Shown here: positions 47,537 to 55,120 of the stretch, in pieces | Layout of the letters: each line of letters opens with the position of its first letter | How positions within the stretch are numbered: the stretch's first letter is position 1 | Assembly (NCBI GenBank): GCA_050952725.1 | Contig: JBMNLN010000001.1 | Location: 248,001 to 312,000 of the forward strand | Length of the DNA stretch: 64,000 nucleotides | Origin: JAQWCH01 sp050952725 | GTDB lineage: Bacteria; Bacillota_I; Bacilli_A; RFN20; CAG-826 | Reading direction: 5' to 3' | Program-made: the position numbers and the translations under genes | The notes under the pieces: generated by a model | What the model saw: only the letters and a program-made list of their open reading frames with translations | Databases searched by the model: none | Told to the model about the DNA's origin: nothing

Positions 47537-50329
47537 TTAAGGATGAGCGACGCCCCATTCGACGGGAATCTTATGCGGGTTCCAGTTCGCATTATAAATA
47601 TTGGTATTAAATGAATCTTCAAATGGGTTTTCAATACAGATAACCAGTCCTGGATTGCCCGAGACGGAACCAAATGCATAATTGCCTAACTTCGCATTAA
47701 GGGGAATATACACTCTTCCAGTGAGGGCTAGAGTATCATAGAAGGCGTGATTTTTAATTTCTTTTAAAGACGAACCCTTGGGAAATTCTAAAGTAGTCAT
47801 GTTCGTACAGTGAATAAAGGCATAAGAGCCAATCATCTCCAAACTCACGGGAAGAATTAACTCCTCTAGAGCTGTTGCATTTAAGAAAGCGTAATCTTCA
47901 ATTGTTTTGAGATGGCTATTTTCAGCAAAGACGATTTCTTTCGGACCAAGTCCAGTTAAGCCAGACGCAATTTCGTCTGGGGTTAATTCGATTTGACTGT
48001 TAGCAAAAGCGTGTTTACCGATAAACTCGACTGAAGCAGGGATGATTACTTTCTTTATTTGCCCACGTGCTTCCGCGAAACAGTATTCATTGATCACGCG
48101 GACGCCTGCGGGAATTTCAAGGATGCCATCAGCAGGCAATTCCCCTTTAAAGCGATAAAGAACATGATCTAAAATGACAAAGCCGTCAGCGGGTTGTTGA
48201 GCTTCATACCAACCGGTGCCGCTAAAGGCATCCTTACCAATCGAGGTAACTGTTTCGGGAATATCAATATTGACTAAACTCGTATTGTTTTGGAAAGCAA
48301 AATCGTTAATCCGCGTGATATTTGGTGCTAGTGTCCAATCGATTGCGGTGATATTGGGGGAATCTTTAAAAGCTCCAAGGGCAACTTCCGTGACACCAGC
48401 AGGAATTGTCGCAGTGGTCATTAACTTCGAATGCGCGAAAGCGTAATTCCAAAACTGCAACACCATTCCCGCATCGAAGTTAACATCGATTAAATTATCG
48501 CAATTTCCAAAAGAGTGTTCATAGAGATGGGTGACCGTGGCGGGAAGATTAATCGTGGTTATGGCATCACAATCAAAGAATGCCCGCGCTTTAATCGTCT
48601 TGAGATTTTCTGGAAAAGTGACATCAATTAAGGAGTCACAATTCTCAAAAAGGGACTCGTTAATCGTCACGACTAAAGTCGGGAAAGTGAAGGAGACAAG
48701 TCCACTATTTTGAAAAGCGGAATGGCCAATCGTACGCACAGTATTGGGTAAAGTTATACTACTTAAAGACGAAGTGCCTCGAAAAGCATGTTGTTTAATT
48801 TCCGTTAATCGACTCCCTTCGCCAAAGGTTACATTGGCTAAATTTGTTGCATTTTCAAAGATATTGGTGGGCAGAAGACTAATTCCATCAGGAAGGGTAA
48901 TCTTCTCGATGCCACTTTTAGCAAAAACATAACCAACATTGCGTTGGACACCGAGGTCGCGCACCGTATTTGGAAGCGTGACTTCATTAAGAGGGGAGGT
49001 CAAAATTAACTCTTCTGCAGTGGTATCGTAAGTCGCAAATGTTTTTAAATTAGGAGTATCAAAAAAAGCATAATCGCGCAGCGAACCAATTCCTGTTTGA
49101 GTCACTGCCCCTTCCGCTAAAAACGGTTCAGCGACATAGACCGCAGTTAAATGCTTATTTTCGCGAAAAGTACCACTTAAAATCGAAGTTACTTTTTTAG
49201 GAACTGTAAACGTTGTAAGAGCGGTTTTGGCGAAGGCTTCACGGCCAATCATGGTGATTTTGCTATGATGATCAATGTTAATCGCCGCTAATTTTGTACA
49301 GCCTTGGAAAACCCTTTCCCCAATTGAAGTAACTTCATCTCCTATGGTAATTGCCGTGATGTTGCTCGCCCCTTCAAAGGTGGAATTGCTAAGTGAAGTA
49401 ATCGCTTCTGGAATTACGACTTCGCCAGTAATGCCCGAGAACATAAAAGCTTGTTCGCCAATTGATGTCACTGTATTAGGAATCGTAACCTCGGTCAATT
49501 TTGGCGTTTGATAAAAGGCTTTGGCAGCAATTTCACAGACGTTGTCGCCAAAGACAATTTTTGCCAAATTGTTATTGTTAGCGAAAACTTCCCGAGCGAC
49601 TACAGTAATTGCGTCAGGGAGATAAACCGAGACTAATCCTGGTTGATTTTTAAATAGCCCCGGCGCTAATGATTCGACCTCTTCGTCGAATTCAAGCACA
49701 TTGGGATAAGCACTATATTCTGGATGATCCTTTTCACCAAAGGGAATCAAAGCGGTGCCATTAGGGAGGACTCCTTTGTAGGCGTAAAGAGTGTGCCCGA
49801 CATAGAGAAAACCATCATCGAATTCATTAAAGAATTTCGTGTTGGTAAAAGCATCAACGCCGATGTTATCAATCGCACTAGAAAATTCAAATGAAGAAAG
49901 ATTTGGGCAATTATAGAAGGCCCGGTCATCAATCGTTGTGATAGTATGAGGCATTTCGACCCTTCTTAACCGTTTTAATCCCGCAAAAGCTTCCGTGCCA
50001 ATCTTTGTCACTGGTCTTCCAAGAATTTTTTTAGGGATGATGAAATTCGCTGGATAATTCGTGTTATAGAGAACTTTAGTAATCGTCACTTCTTGTTGAT
50101 CAAGAGATAAACCCGGGTCAGCACGATAGGAAAAACGAAGATAGGTTAAATTGCTTAAATCGTTTAACCATAACTCGATTGCCGCTGCATAAATTGCCGC
50201 AATTCCCGCGGCAATCCCTGTCAAAATACCCGCCTTTTTCCAAAATTTACGCTTCTTATAAAAGGGGGCTTTTACTGGAGTTGAGTTTCCGTTTTCATTG
50301 ACTTGATTTGGAGACGCGTTTTTGGCCAT
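47537..50329 (-). CDS. BspA-like leucine-rich-repeat surface protein
   Basis: A 930-residue protein. It has a hydrophilic cytoplasmic N-terminus (1-30), one membrane helix (about 31-52), then about 850 residues of LRR_5/BspA-type repeats of 22-24 residues, with the pattern Ile-x-x-x-Ala-Phe-x-x-x-x-x-Leu-x-x-Ile-x-Leu-Pro-x-x-Val. There is no lipobox, LPXTG or cell-wall repeat, so the N-terminal helix is the anchor and the repeats face outward. BspA proteins of oral and gut bacteria bind host or bacterial partners. It starts 35 bases inside the end of oppF, with AGGAGGT 7 bases before the ATG, so it is the last gene of the opp operon. Confidence 0.88.
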   Translation of the reverse strand: MAKNASPNQVNENGNSTPVKAPFYKKRKFWKKAGILTGIAAGIAAIYAAAIELWLNDLSNLTYLRFSYRADPGLSLDQQEVTITKVLYNTNYPANFIIPKKILGRPVTKIGTEAFAGLKRLRRVEMPHTITTIDDRAFYNCPNLSSFEFSSAIDNIGVDAFTNTKFFNEFDDGFLYVGHTLYAYKGVLPNGTALIPFGEKDHPEYSAYPNVLEFDEEVESLAPGLFKNQPGLVSVYLPDAITVVAREVFANNNNLAKIVFGDNVCEIAAKAFYQTPKLTEVTIPNTVTSIGEQAFMFSGITGEVVIPEAITSLSNSTFEGASNITAITIGDEVTSIGERVFQGCTKLAAINIDHHSKITMIGREAFAKTALTTFTVPKKVTSILSGTFRENKHLTAVYVAEPFLAEGAVTQTGIGSLRDYAFFDTPNLKTFATYDTTAEELILTSPLNEVTLPNTVRDLGVQRNVGYVFAKSGIEKITLPDGISLLPTNIFENATNLANVTFGEGSRLTEIKQHAFRGTSSLSSITLPNTVRTIGHSAFQNSGLVSFTFPTLVVTINESLFENCDSLIDVTFPENLKTIKARAFFDCDAITTINLPATVTHLYEHSFGNCDNLIDVNFDAGMVLQFWNYAFAHSKLMTTATIPAGVTEVALGAFKDSPNITAIDWTLAPNITRINDFAFQNNTSLVNIDIPETVTSIGKDAFSGTGWYEAQQPADGFVILDHVLYRFKGELPADGILEIPAGVRVINEYCFAEARGQIKKVIIPASVEFIGKHAFANSQIELTPDEIASGLTGLGPKEIVFAENSHLKTIEDYAFLNATALEELILPVSLEMIGSYAFIHCTNMTTLEFPKGSSLKEIKNHAFYDTLALTGRVYIPLNAKLGNYAFGSVSGNPGLVICIENPFEDSFNTNIYNANWNPHKIPVEWGVAHP

Positions 50330-51341
50330 CGGTTTTACCTCCTTCTTTTTGGATGATTTCTAAGTATGTCGCTAGTTCAGCCGCATTAGCGCGGACGAAG
50401 TGGTTAGGTTCAACTTCGTAAAGATCAGCGGGGTCATCTTTCGTATAGCGATGCATCAACGGATTGTAGATGATAATTTGCTTATTGGCTTCTAGCTGCG
50501 GATCAGGTAGGGGAACCGCGGTTAAAAGCGCTTTGGTATATGGATGAAGTGGCATTTCAAACAGACGATCAGCTTCGCATAATTCGACAATTTTTCCATT
50601 GTTAATCACGGCGATACGATCGGAGATATAGCGGACTACCGATAAGTCGTGCGCGATAAAGAGCACGGTTAATTGGTCGCTGATTTGAAATTCTTTAATC
50701 AGATTTAAAACTTGGGCGCGAATCGAGACATCCAACGCGGAAATCGGTTCGTCAGCGATGACGAATTCTGGTTCCATCACCATGCAGCGGGCTACACCGA
50801 TTCTCTGTCTTTGCCCGCCACTAAATTCGTGCGGATAACGCTTTAAGAATTCTGGAGGAAGCCCGACGCGATTCATCATGTTGCAGACTTTTTCCACGCG
50901 CTCTGCTTCATCTTTGTAAAGGTGGAAAGCGCGAAGTCCTTCGGAAATCACATAGTCGATATTCGCCCGTTCGTTTAACGAAGCGGAAGGGTCTTGGAAA
51001 ATCATCTGAATGTATTTTTTCATGTTCCGTTCGCGATCGCGAGGAATTTTACCATTGATTTTCACATTTCGATAAAGAATATCGCCACCCGAGGTTGGAT
51101 AAACGCGGTTGATGGAGCGACCAATCGTGGTTTTACCGGAGCCAGATTCGCCGACTAATCCAAGAATTTCTCCCCGAAAAATATCGAGATTTAAATTTTC
51201 AATAACCGAGCGATAGTCAATCCCGCGTTTAAAACCTACGCGCACATCGCGGAACTTGACAAGGGGATCTTTATCGGGGTTTTCCCGAATAAATTCTTCC
51301 ATGACTTCTAAATAAGTGCGGGCTAGTTTCTTTTGACTCAT
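50295..51341 (-). CDS. oppF: Oligopeptide ABC transporter ATP-binding protein OppF
   Basis: A 348-residue ATPase of the Opp importer. Walker A is at 64-71 (GESGSGKT), the signature Leu-Ser/Phe-Ser-Gly-Gly-Gln-Arg-Gln-Arg and Walker B with Asp-Glu-Pro-Ile-Ser-Ala-Leu-Asp are intact. The C-terminal oligopeptide-transporter extension has Val-Pro-Leu-Pro-Asp-Pro and a Gly/Asn-His-Phe-Val segment. It follows oppD with a 4-base overlap and hosts the ribosome site of the LRR gene near its end. Confidence 0.93.
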   Translation of the reverse strand: MSQKKLARTYLEVMEEFIRENPDKDPLVKFRDVRVGFKRGIDYRSVIENLNLDIFRGEILGLVGESGSGKTTIGRSINRVYPTSGGDILYRNVKINGKIPRDRERNMKKYIQMIFQDPSASLNERANIDYVISEGLRAFHLYKDEAERVEKVCNMMNRVGLPPEFLKRYPHEFSGGQRQRIGVARCMVMEPEFVIADEPISALDVSIRAQVLNLIKEFQISDQLTVLFIAHDLSVVRYISDRIAVINNGKIVELCEADRLFEMPLHPYTKALLTAVPLPDPQLEANKQIIIYNPLMHRYTKDDPADLYEVEPNHFVRANAAELATYLEIIQKEGGKTDGQKRVSKSSQ

Positions 51342-52588
51342 GCGGCCTCACCTACTTTCACTTCGCGTTGTAATTCTTCCGCGGATTCCTTCATCCGTTG
51401 TCGTAAGTTTTGAATTTGTCGCGGCGGTTCCACCTTGGGAGCACGCGGATCAAGAAGCCACGTTTTAGCAAAATGCGTATCGCTAATTCTAAACATCGGT
51501 GGGTCAAGCAAAAAATCGACTTTCATCGCGTAGATATTTCGCGGGGCAAAAGAGTCCCCGATAATCTCATGGAGAAATGAGGGGGGATTACCTTGAATAT
51601 AAACAAGGGGATCTTCCTTGCTTCCTAGTTGTGGTAGCGAAGAAAGCAGCGCCCAGGTATAAGGATGAGAGGGATTATAGAACACGTCTTCGGCCGTGCC
51701 ATATTCGACGATTTGTCCGCCATACATCACCGCGACGCGATCAGCAATATTAGCAACCACTCCCAGGTCATGGGTGATAAAGATTACAGTCCATTTGTAT
51801 TCTCTTTGTAAGTCTTTAATGAGTTTGATGATTTGCGCTTGTACAGTCACGTCCAAGGCGGTGGTGGGCTCATCGCAGATGAGAATTTCGGGATTGCACG
51901 CTAAAGCGATGGCAATAACCACTCTTTGGCGCATTCCTCCTGAATATTGATAAGGATAATCATTGAAGCGATTTTCCGCTTCGGGAATTTGCACTTTTTT
52001 CAAGAGTTCAATCGCCTCAGCCTTCGCGGTTTGTTTATCCATGCCGCGGTGAAGCCGGAGCACTTCGGTGATTTGATAACCAATCGAAAGCAGCGGATTA
52101 AGCGAGGTCATCGGGTCTTGGAAGATGGTGGCGATGCGCTTACCGCGAATGCCTAACCATTCTTTTTCCGTTTTTAATTTCGCTAGGTCAACTCCATCAA
52201 ATTCAATCGTGCCGCCATCGATGATGCCGTTGCTATCAAGCATCCCGGTGAAAGTTTTGGTAAAGACTGATTTTCCCGAACCAGATTCACCGACAATCGC
52301 CAAAGTTTCACCTTTAAAGACATCTAAAGAAACATCGCGAATCACGTGGGTCTTTTTTCCATGTGATAAGAAACCGAGATTGAGGTGACGGACTTTTAAA
52401 ACCGCTTCTCTTCCCCCCGAGTTAACATCATCGGGGAAGTCGTTATCGGCGTACTTGTAAAGAATTTCATCTTTGCGCGCTTCGCGTACGATTTCCGAGG
52501 CGGAACGCGTCCGAATCGGGGCATTAATATCGTATTCAAGTTCAGCTTTGTCAACTTTTTCTTTTTTGCGCAGATCCCATTTTTTCAT
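51338..52588 (-). CDS. oppD: Oligopeptide ABC transporter ATP-binding protein OppD
   Basis: 416 residues from the ATG at 52588, which has AAAGGAGGAAAG just upstream; a longer open frame runs into oppC and is not used. A hydrophilic N-terminal extension of about 60 residues precedes the ABC domain, whose Walker A is at 100-107. The Tyr-Ser-Gly-Gly-Met-Arg-Gln-Arg signature and Asp-Glu-Pro-Thr-Thr-Ala-Leu-Asp follow. The C-terminal oligopeptide region has Phe-Ala-Pro-Arg-Asn-Ile-Tyr-Ala, where most OppD/DppD have Cys in the place of Asn, and the other Cys residues of that cluster are also missing. Confidence 0.92.
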   Translation of the reverse strand: MKKWDLRKKEKVDKAELEYDINAPIRTRSASEIVREARKDEILYKYADNDFPDDVNSGGREAVLKVRHLNLGFLSHGKKTHVIRDVSLDVFKGETLAIVGESGSGKSVFTKTFTGMLDSNGIIDGGTIEFDGVDLAKLKTEKEWLGIRGKRIATIFQDPMTSLNPLLSIGYQITEVLRLHRGMDKQTAKAEAIELLKKVQIPEAENRFNDYPYQYSGGMRQRVVIAIALACNPEILICDEPTTALDVTVQAQIIKLIKDLQREYKWTVIFITHDLGVVANIADRVAVMYGGQIVEYGTAEDVFYNPSHPYTWALLSSLPQLGSKEDPLVYIQGNPPSFLHEIIGDSFAPRNIYAMKVDFLLDPPMFRISDTHFAKTWLLDPRAPKVEPPRQIQNLRQRMKESAEELQREVKVGEAA

Positions 52589-52602
52589 GACACTTTCCTC
52601 CT

Positions 52603-53700
52603 TTACCGGTGATTTTTCGGGTCCGTCGCATCCGCGAGGATGAGACCGATATAAAAGAATGCCACCGTCATCGGCACCATGACGATCATCGGGGCGATTA
52701 ACATGTAGGGATGGGAGTTCCATACGTCGTTAGTGGCTTGGGTTAAAACTTGTCCTAAAGTCACTTGGGAAGTCGGTTGGAAACTCAAACCAAAGAAGGC
52801 CAGCGAAACTTCGCTAGCAATCGCTCCCGGAATCGCCGTGGAGATGACCGTGACGATAATTGAGACTAAGTAAGGTAATAAATTATGGAGAATCATCGCC
52901 CGGGGCGAAGACCCTAACGTTACCGAAGCAATATTGTATTCGCGGTTACGGATGATGATGATTTGGTTGCGCATAAAGCCCGCTAATCCCATCCACCCAA
53001 ACATACAAAGGACGAGGACAATTGTCCAAAAAGAGGGCCGGAGGAATTGCATCATCAAGATGTAGAGTAATAATGAAGGAATGTTATTAATGAAGTTTCT
53101 AAATTCAATCAAAATCGGATCGAGCCAGCGGAAGAAACCCCAAGCCGCTCCGACTAGAAGACCAAGCATGGTATTAATCAAAGCGACGACAACACCTAAA
53201 AGCAAGGAAAAGCGCGTGCCAATCCAAACTAGGGTCCAAAGGTCCATGCCACTAAAGCCACTCATACCCTTACCAGCGGTGCCAAACCAAGCGTAACTAT
53301 CTGGTTGACGATAGCCAATCGATTTAATCGCCTTATCGATATCGGCTTGGGTTCCAGTAGGGTTATTCGCGAGATAATTCATACACCATTCGCCCTTACC
53401 AACTAAAGGCCCAGTAGTAAAAAGACACCATTCACCTGGTCGATCAATCGTGACCGTGCCCCCGTAAGAATAAATATCAAATTGCCGGAGCATCGGACCA
53501 ATAATCGCCATGAGGACGATTAAAAATAAAAGCACCATAAAGAAAATTGCTAATGGTGATTTTAATAGTTGTTTAAAGGTTGAACGCCAATAGGAATAAG
53601 GTTTAGATTCTAATTTTTCCGCATCTTCATCTTGATTGCCGATGACCGTAAAAAGATCTTCGATATCATGATGGATCGTGGTATCAATATTTTTAATCAT
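52603..53700 (-). CDS. oppC: Oligopeptide ABC transporter permease OppC
   Basis: A 365-residue permease with an N-terminal cytoplasmic segment, TM1 near 50-70, an external region of about 75 residues, then a five-helix BPD_transp_1 core. The ABC-coupling segment has the expected Glu-Tyr-Asn-x-Ala-Ser-x-x-Leu-Gly-Ser-Ser-x-x-x-Ile near 258-275. The external loop carries two cysteines (92 and 106) and is longer than in Bacillus OppC. It lies 12 bases after oppB. Confidence 0.92.
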   Translation of the reverse strand: MIKNIDTTIHHDIEDLFTVIGNQDEDAEKLESKPYSYWRSTFKQLLKSPLAIFFMVLLFLIVLMAIIGPMLRQFDIYSYGGTVTIDRPGEWCLFTTGPLVGKGEWCMNYLANNPTGTQADIDKAIKSIGYRQPDSYAWFGTAGKGMSGFSGMDLWTLVWIGTRFSLLLGVVVALINTMLGLLVGAAWGFFRWLDPILIEFRNFINNIPSLLLYILMMQFLRPSFWTIVLVLCMFGWMGLAGFMRNQIIIIRNREYNIASVTLGSSPRAMILHNLLPYLVSIIVTVISTAIPGAIASEVSLAFFGLSFQPTSQVTLGQVLTQATNDVWNSHPYMLIAPMIVMVPMTVAFFYIGLILADATDPKNHR

Positions 53701-53712
53701 CTTTCCTCCCTC

Positions 53713-54906
53713 CTATTCTTTTGAAAAACTAATGCGCGGGTCGACCATGGCGGTGACGATGTCGCCCGAAACGTATGCCACAATACTAATTAAGGCTGAA
53801 ATCACGACAATTCCTTGAATCGCAAAATAGTCTTGCGGGGGATTATTCGCTTGAATTAAAAGTCCCCCAAGTCCAGGAATGGAATATATTTTTTCAATAT
53901 AAAAAGAGCCGAGTAACGCCCCTAAAATCGCCGCGGGAATCGAGCGCACCAGTGGCACGATGGCATTGCGCAGAATATGGACCCACATGATGCGGTTTTC
54001 ACTTAAACCCTTGGAGCGCGCAAATTTGACATAATCAGCGGTGAATTCATTGAGCATGTACCGTCTTACCCATAGGGCAATCCCCGCCATCCCCGTAAAG
54101 GCAATTGTTAAAATCGCAGGAAGCCAACTAGCAAAATTATGTTCATTGTAAAGAATTGGGAGCCCAAAACCAAAACAGAAAATGGTCATCCAGATATAGT
54201 AATAAGCCACACCAGGAATGGCATCAATCGAGATGATATAGGCTTTTCCAATCCGGTCAATCCACCCATCGTGGTGTTTGGCCATATAAACCCCTAAAGG
54301 GTAACCGAGTGCTAACTCTAAGACGATCGAGATAGCCCCGATTTTGAAGGAGTGGGGCATCTTTGATTTAAAGATAACGTCAATCACATATTGACCAACA
54401 TAAGAATCAAGGAAGTAAACCTTGCCTAAATCGATAATGAAGTTTCGGCAGTTTCTGGAAATGACATTGATTTCTAAACCTCCACCTGATCCAAGTCCGA
54501 CGATCATCTCAGTGGAACAAAGAGTTTTCGGGAAAGGAAGAATTCGATAATAATAGGTAAAGAGCTGTTGCATCACACTCCCGGATAATCCGAGTTCATC
54601 AAGAATTTGATTACAGCGAATTTGGCGAATTTCCGCGTGGAGTTTATCCCAATTGTTAATCGCCGCTTTACAAAGCGTAAGCGTATCCTGAAGTCTAATT
54701 AACATATAAGTCGCACTGACTGCGAGTAAAACCGAGATAATGCCACTGACTACCCGGCGAATAGAATAAACCATTAGTGGCTGACCAAAAAGGCGCCGAA
54801 TCGTCATATTATTCCGAAAAATGACGCCGTTCCCCACCAACATCACAAAGACGATAAGAAAGACGAGGGCCAAGATAATCGTGTATCCAACCAGGAATGT
54901 TGCCAT
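53713..54906 (-). CDS. oppB: Oligopeptide ABC transporter permease OppB with large external domain
   Basis: 397 residues against about 305-320 in classical OppB. An extra N-terminal helix (about 5-30) precedes the usual TM1 (about 50-70). A loop of about 115 residues (72-185) with four cysteines (79, 98, 130, 153) follows, predicted outside the membrane. The BPD_transp_1 core has Val-Lys-Phe-Ala-Arg-Ser-Lys-Gly-Leu-Ser and ends with Leu-Gly-Gly-Leu-Leu. First gene of oppB-C-D-F-LRR, under the promoter at 54974-55003. Confidence 0.92.
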   Translation of the reverse strand: MATFLVGYTIILALVFLIVFVMLVGNGVIFRNNMTIRRLFGQPLMVYSIRRVVSGIISVLLAVSATYMLIRLQDTLTLCKAAINNWDKLHAEIRQIRCNQILDELGLSGSVMQQLFTYYYRILPFPKTLCSTEMIVGLGSGGGLEINVISRNCRNFIIDLGKVYFLDSYVGQYVIDVIFKSKMPHSFKIGAISIVLELALGYPLGVYMAKHHDGWIDRIGKAYIISIDAIPGVAYYYIWMTIFCFGFGLPILYNEHNFASWLPAILTIAFTGMAGIALWVRRYMLNEFTADYVKFARSKGLSENRIMWVHILRNAIVPLVRSIPAAILGALLGSFYIEKIYSIPGLGGLLIQANNPPQDYFAIQGIVVISALISIVAYVSGDIVTAMVDPRISFSKE

Positions 54907-54973
54907 CGGTTAAATCTCCTTTTCCAAGTGTTAGTGTCACAAGTACTGTTTGTGCTAATTTTTTAGCCACAAT

Positions 54974-55003
54974 ATTATACGCGTATATAAGCTCGTGTGT
55001 CGA
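54974..55003 (-). promoter_or_regulatory. Promoter upstream of oppB
   Basis: Minus-strand -35 TCGACA (54998-55003), 18-base spacer, -10 TATAAT (54974-54979). It lies between oppA and oppB, so permease and ATPase genes can be transcribed separately from oppA. Its predicted transcript has a hairpin with a 3-base bulge (54926-54953 region) before the oppB ribosome site. Confidence 0.6.
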
Positions 55004-55039
55004 GTTGATTTTCTACTTCAAAGACACAATTAAGACAAA

Positions 55040-55071
55040 TTAGGGTTAGAAGTCTAAGCCTCTAACCCTAA
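55040..55071 (-). terminator. Hairpin between oppA and oppB (partial terminator)
   Basis: An 11-bp perfect stem (55040-55050 with 55061-55071) and 10-base loop. The minus-strand tail (TTTGTCTTAATT) is only moderately T-rich, so some read-through is likely. Such a site would keep binding-protein mRNA more abundant than the permease mRNA. Confidence 0.6.
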
Positions 55072-55120
55072 CCTTGTCATCATTAAACAACTTTTAAGAA
55101 TTAATTAAGTGCAGTGCAAC

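Noticed and set aside
48000..50200. Recurring similar DNA in the LRR gene as possible mobile or tandem repeats
   Set aside because: The similarity is at protein level (22-24-residue repeats), the DNA copies are diverged and stay in frame within one gene.
55040..55071. TTAGGGTTAG/CTAACCCTAA looks like telomeric repeat
   Set aside because: It is the two arms of one hairpin between oppA and oppB, not a tandem array, in a bacterial operon.
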